A stretch of 64,000 nt of DNA from Scleromatobacter sp038243995 (GTDB taxonomy: Bacteria; Pseudomonadota; Gammaproteobacteria; Burkholderiales; Burkholderiaceae_C), in NCBI GenBank assembly GCA_038243995.1, contig JBBRTV010000029.1, forward strand, positions 6,831-70,830. The letters are read 5' to 3'. A program made the translations under genes and the position numbers. Shown one piece after another: positions 61,924 to 64,000 of this stretch (position 1 is its first letter; the number at the start of each line of letters is the position of its first letter). The notes beneath the pieces were generated by a model. That model was not told where the DNA came from. It worked only from the letters and a program-made list of their open reading frames with translations, and made no database searches.

Positions 61924-62316
61924 TCAGGCCGCGCCCGCCTCGCCGTCTGCGGGATGACCGCGGTCTTCGTCAAGCGGTCCGCGCGCGGCCTCCAGCGGCA
62001 TCCGCGGCCTCGGAGCAGCGGTATCCATGGCCTGGGCAACCCTGCCTTGGAGGCGAGCGGTCGTGCGCAGCACCAGCCACCGGGCCGCCCAGAATCCAAG
62101 CAGGCACGCCAACGCCTTTCGCCAGTCGCCCGCGGAGACGACGACGAATCCGCCGGCGACGCACGCCATGCGCAACAGCAGGCTTGCACCGACCCAGAGC
62201 GCCGGCCGTGGCGATGCGAGCGCGCGGCGCAAGGTCCACCAGAGGCCGCCGAAATGAAGGAGCCCGAGCACCCCACCGCCAGAGACGGCGATTGCCAGTC
62301 CGAGGATGTCGTTCAT
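61924..62316 (-). CDS. atpR: N-ATPase subunit AtpR
   Basis: A 130-residue membrane protein with three hydrophobic segments (AIAVSGGGVLGLLHFGGLWW, LWVGASLLLRMACVAGGFVVV, ALACLLGFWAARWLVLRT) and buried Arg residues. AtpR is found only in N-ATPase operons, where its charged residues are thought to interact with the c-ring ion sites. It has a hydrophilic C-terminal tail of about 40 residues rich in Asp/Glu/Arg. The spacing to both neighbours is 6 bases. Confidence 0.9.
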   Translation of the reverse strand: MNDILGLAIAVSGGGVLGLLHFGGLWWTLRRALASPRPALWVGASLLLRMACVAGGFVVVSAGDWRKALACLLGFWAARWLVLRTTARLQGRVAQAMDTAAPRPRMPLEAARGPLDEDRGHPADGEAGAA

Positions 62317-62322
62317 CGCTGG

Positions 62323-62646
62323 TCACTCATGGTCAGCGGCACCATCGTCCGCGTGCATCGCGCGATCCTGCTGGGCCACCCAACGCCAGGCATTCGCGCA
62401 GCCCAGCACCAGGCCGGCCATCAACAGGGCCAGCGACCACGAGTGCGTGCCGGGGTGCCTTGCGTCAAGCCAGATCCCCAGCGCGGCGCCCAGCAGCGTC
62501 GGCAACACCACGGACCAGCCGATCAAGCCCATCGCGCCGAGGCCTGACCAGACACCCGGTGCGCCGTCGCGACGCGCTCGCAGCTTGCGTTCGGCCTTGG
62601 CGCCGACCTGCGCAGCGAGCGGCGTGTCCGGAAGTGGCTCACTCAC
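62323..62646 (-). CDS. atpQ: N-ATPase subunit AtpQ (AtpI-like)
   Basis: A 107-residue protein with a basic N terminus and two helices (GLGAMGLIGWSVVLPTLLGAALGIWL, WSLALLMAGLVLGCANAWRWV). It is the AtpI-like N-ATPase subunit AtpQ. AtpI proteins aid c-ring assembly or ion (Mg2+) uptake. It overlaps atpC by 8 bases. Confidence 0.9.
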   Translation of the reverse strand: MSEPLPDTPLAAQVGAKAERKLRARRDGAPGVWSGLGAMGLIGWSVVLPTLLGAALGIWLDARHPGTHSWSLALLMAGLVLGCANAWRWVAQQDRAMHADDGAADHE

Positions 62647-63028
62647 CGTGGAACCTCACGAAGCGGCCGACGAAGCCGCTCTCGAGTTGGTGCGTGGCCG
62701 CCCGCGCGGCCTGCTCCAGCGCATCCAGCGTCAGGTAGTCGCGCTGCACCGCGCCGCGCAGCTGCGCCAGGTCGGTACCGCGCGTGGCGCGCCGCACGGC
62801 CACCAGCACGTCGTCGCCGGTCTTCGTCAGCACGCCTTCATCGACGGCGATGAAGATTTCGCCCGCGCCGTCGCACTGGTAGCTCAGGATGCCCGGCACC
62901 AGCGCGGCAACGCAGTCGCGCCGGTGTGGCAGCAGTCCGAAAGAACCATCGTGCGTCTCGGCGACGATGCGCGACACGCGGGTGTCGTCGGAGAAGACGC
63001 GGAACGGCAGCAATACCTTAAGGCGCAT
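62639..63028 (-). CDS. atpC: N-type ATPase epsilon subunit
   Basis: A 129-residue epsilon subunit starting MRLKVLLPFRVFSDD, with the beta-sandwich motif THDGSFGLLPHRRDCVAALVPG and a C-terminal helix region. The start was taken at 63028 because the epsilon fold begins there; a longer frame exists. It overlaps atpD by 11 bases. Epsilon links gamma to the c ring and regulates hydrolysis. Confidence 0.92.
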   Translation of the reverse strand: MRLKVLLPFRVFSDDTRVSRIVAETHDGSFGLLPHRRDCVAALVPGILSYQCDGAGEIFIAVDEGVLTKTGDDVLVAVRRATRGTDLAQLRGAVQRDYLTLDALEQAARAATHQLESGFVGRFVRFHGE

Positions 63029-64000
63029 GGGCGACCTCGGGTGGCGTGGTCGGGGCAGGCGCCCGGGCGACCGGGTGGGCGTCGCCCTTCGCATCCGCGT
63101 CGGGCGCGGCCCCGGCGTCGGTCTTCGCCTCCGAGATCGCGCCTATCATGTAGAGCGCGCTCTCCGGCCGGTCCTTGAACTCGTTGCGCAGGATGCGTTC
63201 GCAGCCGTCGAGCGCATCGGCCAGGCTGACCAGCTTGCCTTGCAGGCCAGTGAACTGCTCGGTGGTGAAGAACGGCTGAGTCAGGAAGCGCTCGAGCCGG
63301 CGCGCCCGTGCAACCACATCGCGGTCGGCGGGCGACAACTGCTCCAGGCCGAGCATCGCGATGATGTCCTTCAGGTCGGCATATTGCGCGAGCGTCCGCC
63401 GGATCTCCTGCGCCACCGCGTAATGGCGTTCGCCGACAATGCCCGGCGTGGCCATCTTCGAGTTCGACTGCAGCGGGTCGATGGCCGGAAACAGCCCCTC
63501 GGCGGCGCGTTTGCGCGACAGCACGATCGACGCGGACAAGTGCGAGAAAGTATGCACGGCGGCCGGGTCGGTGAAGTCGTCGGCCGGAACGTAGACCGCC
63601 TGGATCGACGTGATGGCGCCGCTGTCGGTGTTGGCGATGCGTTCCTCCAGCGCCGACAGCTCGGTCCCCATCGTCGGCTGGTAACCCAGGCGCGACGGCA
63701 TCTGCCCCATCAGGCCCGACACTTCGGAGCCGGCCTGGATGAAGCGGAAGATGTTGTCGATCAGCAGCAGCACGTCGCGGTGCTCGTCGTCGCGGAACGC
63801 CTCGGCCATCGTCAGCGCCGCATGACCGACCCGGAACCGGCTGCCCGGCGGCTCGTTCATCTGGCCGAAGATCATCACCATATCGGGCAGCACGCCGGCG
63901 GCCTTCATTTCGCGGTACAGCTCTTCGCCTTCACGGCAACGTTCGCCAATGCCGCAAAAAATACTGACGCCCTCCTGATGCCCGACCATGTTGTGAATCA
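63018..64000 (-). CDS. atpD: N-type ATPase beta subunit, C-terminal two thirds (cut by the right edge)
   Basis: The frame is open to the window end and reads IFCGIGERCREGEELYREMK, GQMNEPPGSRFRVG, LLLIDNIFRFIQAGSEVSGLMGQMPSRLGYQPTM and the beta-specific SLADALDGCERILRNEF. The P-loop lies outside. It is the catalytic subunit. The C terminus carries an extra Ala/Pro-rich tail of about 35 residues. In N-ATPase operons atpD is first, so the operon promoter should be just beyond the right edge. Confidence 0.95.
   Translation of the reverse strand, partial: IHNMVGHQEGVSIFCGIGERCREGEELYREMKAAGVLPDMVMIFGQMNEPPGSRFRVGHAALTMAEAFRDDEHRDVLLLIDNIFRFIQAGSEVSGLMGQMPSRLGYQPTMGTELSALEERIANTDSGAITSIQAVYVPADDFTDPAAVHTFSHLSASIVLSRKRAAEGLFPAIDPLQSNSKMATPGIVGERHYAVAQEIRRTLAQYADLKDIIAMLGLEQLSPADRDVVARARRLERFLTQPFFTTEQFTGLQGKLVSLADALDGCERILRNEFKDRPESALYMIGAISEAKTDAGAAPDADAKGDAHPVARAPAPTTPPEVAHAP

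Overview
The window is GC-rich DNA (roughly two thirds G+C or more by eye), densely coded on both strands, with many 4-base ATGA/GTGA gene overlaps. Protein families and codon use fit a betaproteobacterium, most likely Burkholderiales; the genus cannot be told from sequence alone. No rRNA, tRNA, CRISPR array or intact insertion sequence was seen. Content is largely accessory: signalling, stress survival, transport, lipid storage and secreted proteins.

Layout. 1-8.8 kb: a cut-off PAS sensor, a small HExxH protein, a pentapeptide-repeat protein, a large secreted protein, a histidine kinase flanked by two paralogous Crp/Fnr-type regulators, and an acetyl-CoA hydrolase/transferase. 8.8-13.4 kb: an operon of an unknown protein, a double-P-loop KaiC-like ATPase and a diguanylate cyclase, then a SulP transporter. 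13.8-18.7 kb: a four-gene tripartite MacAB/TolC-type exporter. 18.8-36.6 kb: a low-oxygen/persistence-type region with a degenerate-GGDEF histidine kinase, a c-type cytochrome coupled to a P2-type ATPase, an AI-2E family permease, SYLF lipoprotein, YebC, an MgtC/DUF4010 protein behind a possible leader peptide, an orphan ABC ATPase, PEP synthase, CBS proteins, a WS/DGAT acyltransferase and FadD. 37-46.6 kb: GNAT, RsbRD-type kinase, a MerR-TPR/Ku operon, DUF3606, cardiolipin synthase, a dif-like Xer site, a hotdog thioesterase, a broken lipoprotein gene, a stand-alone CZB zinc protein and a dihaem peroxidase. 46.6-57.6 kb: ECF sigma/anti-sigma pair, secreted proteins, a hybrid kinase, an M6-like protease and a wrecked arsA. 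57.6-64 kb: an N-type (predicted Na+) ATPase operon atpDCQRBEFAG, cut at the right edge inside atpD.

Two observations link regions. First, five copies of an FNR/ANR-type palindrome (TTGA-N6-TCAA) occur in the window and all fall in intergenic gaps, in front of the GGDEF-kinase, the cytochrome/P-type ATPase operon, the DUF1488/MgtC divergent pair, fadD and the M6 protease; this suggests an oxygen-responsive regulon. Second, a 28-bp site at 43150-43177 has the architecture and core bases of the chromosomal dif site, next to a short AT-rich patch; KOPS-like octamers mostly point towards it from both sides, so the window may span the replication terminus.

Gene decay is visible in at least three places: arsA beside the ATPase operon (N-terminal loss, frameshift, internal deletion), a lipoprotein gene with a frameshift at about 44.2 kb, and a half CBS-domain gene at 28.8-29.2 kb. 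Starts were chosen by ribosome-binding site, overlap with the upstream gene and family length; those without a clear ribosome-binding site are flagged.
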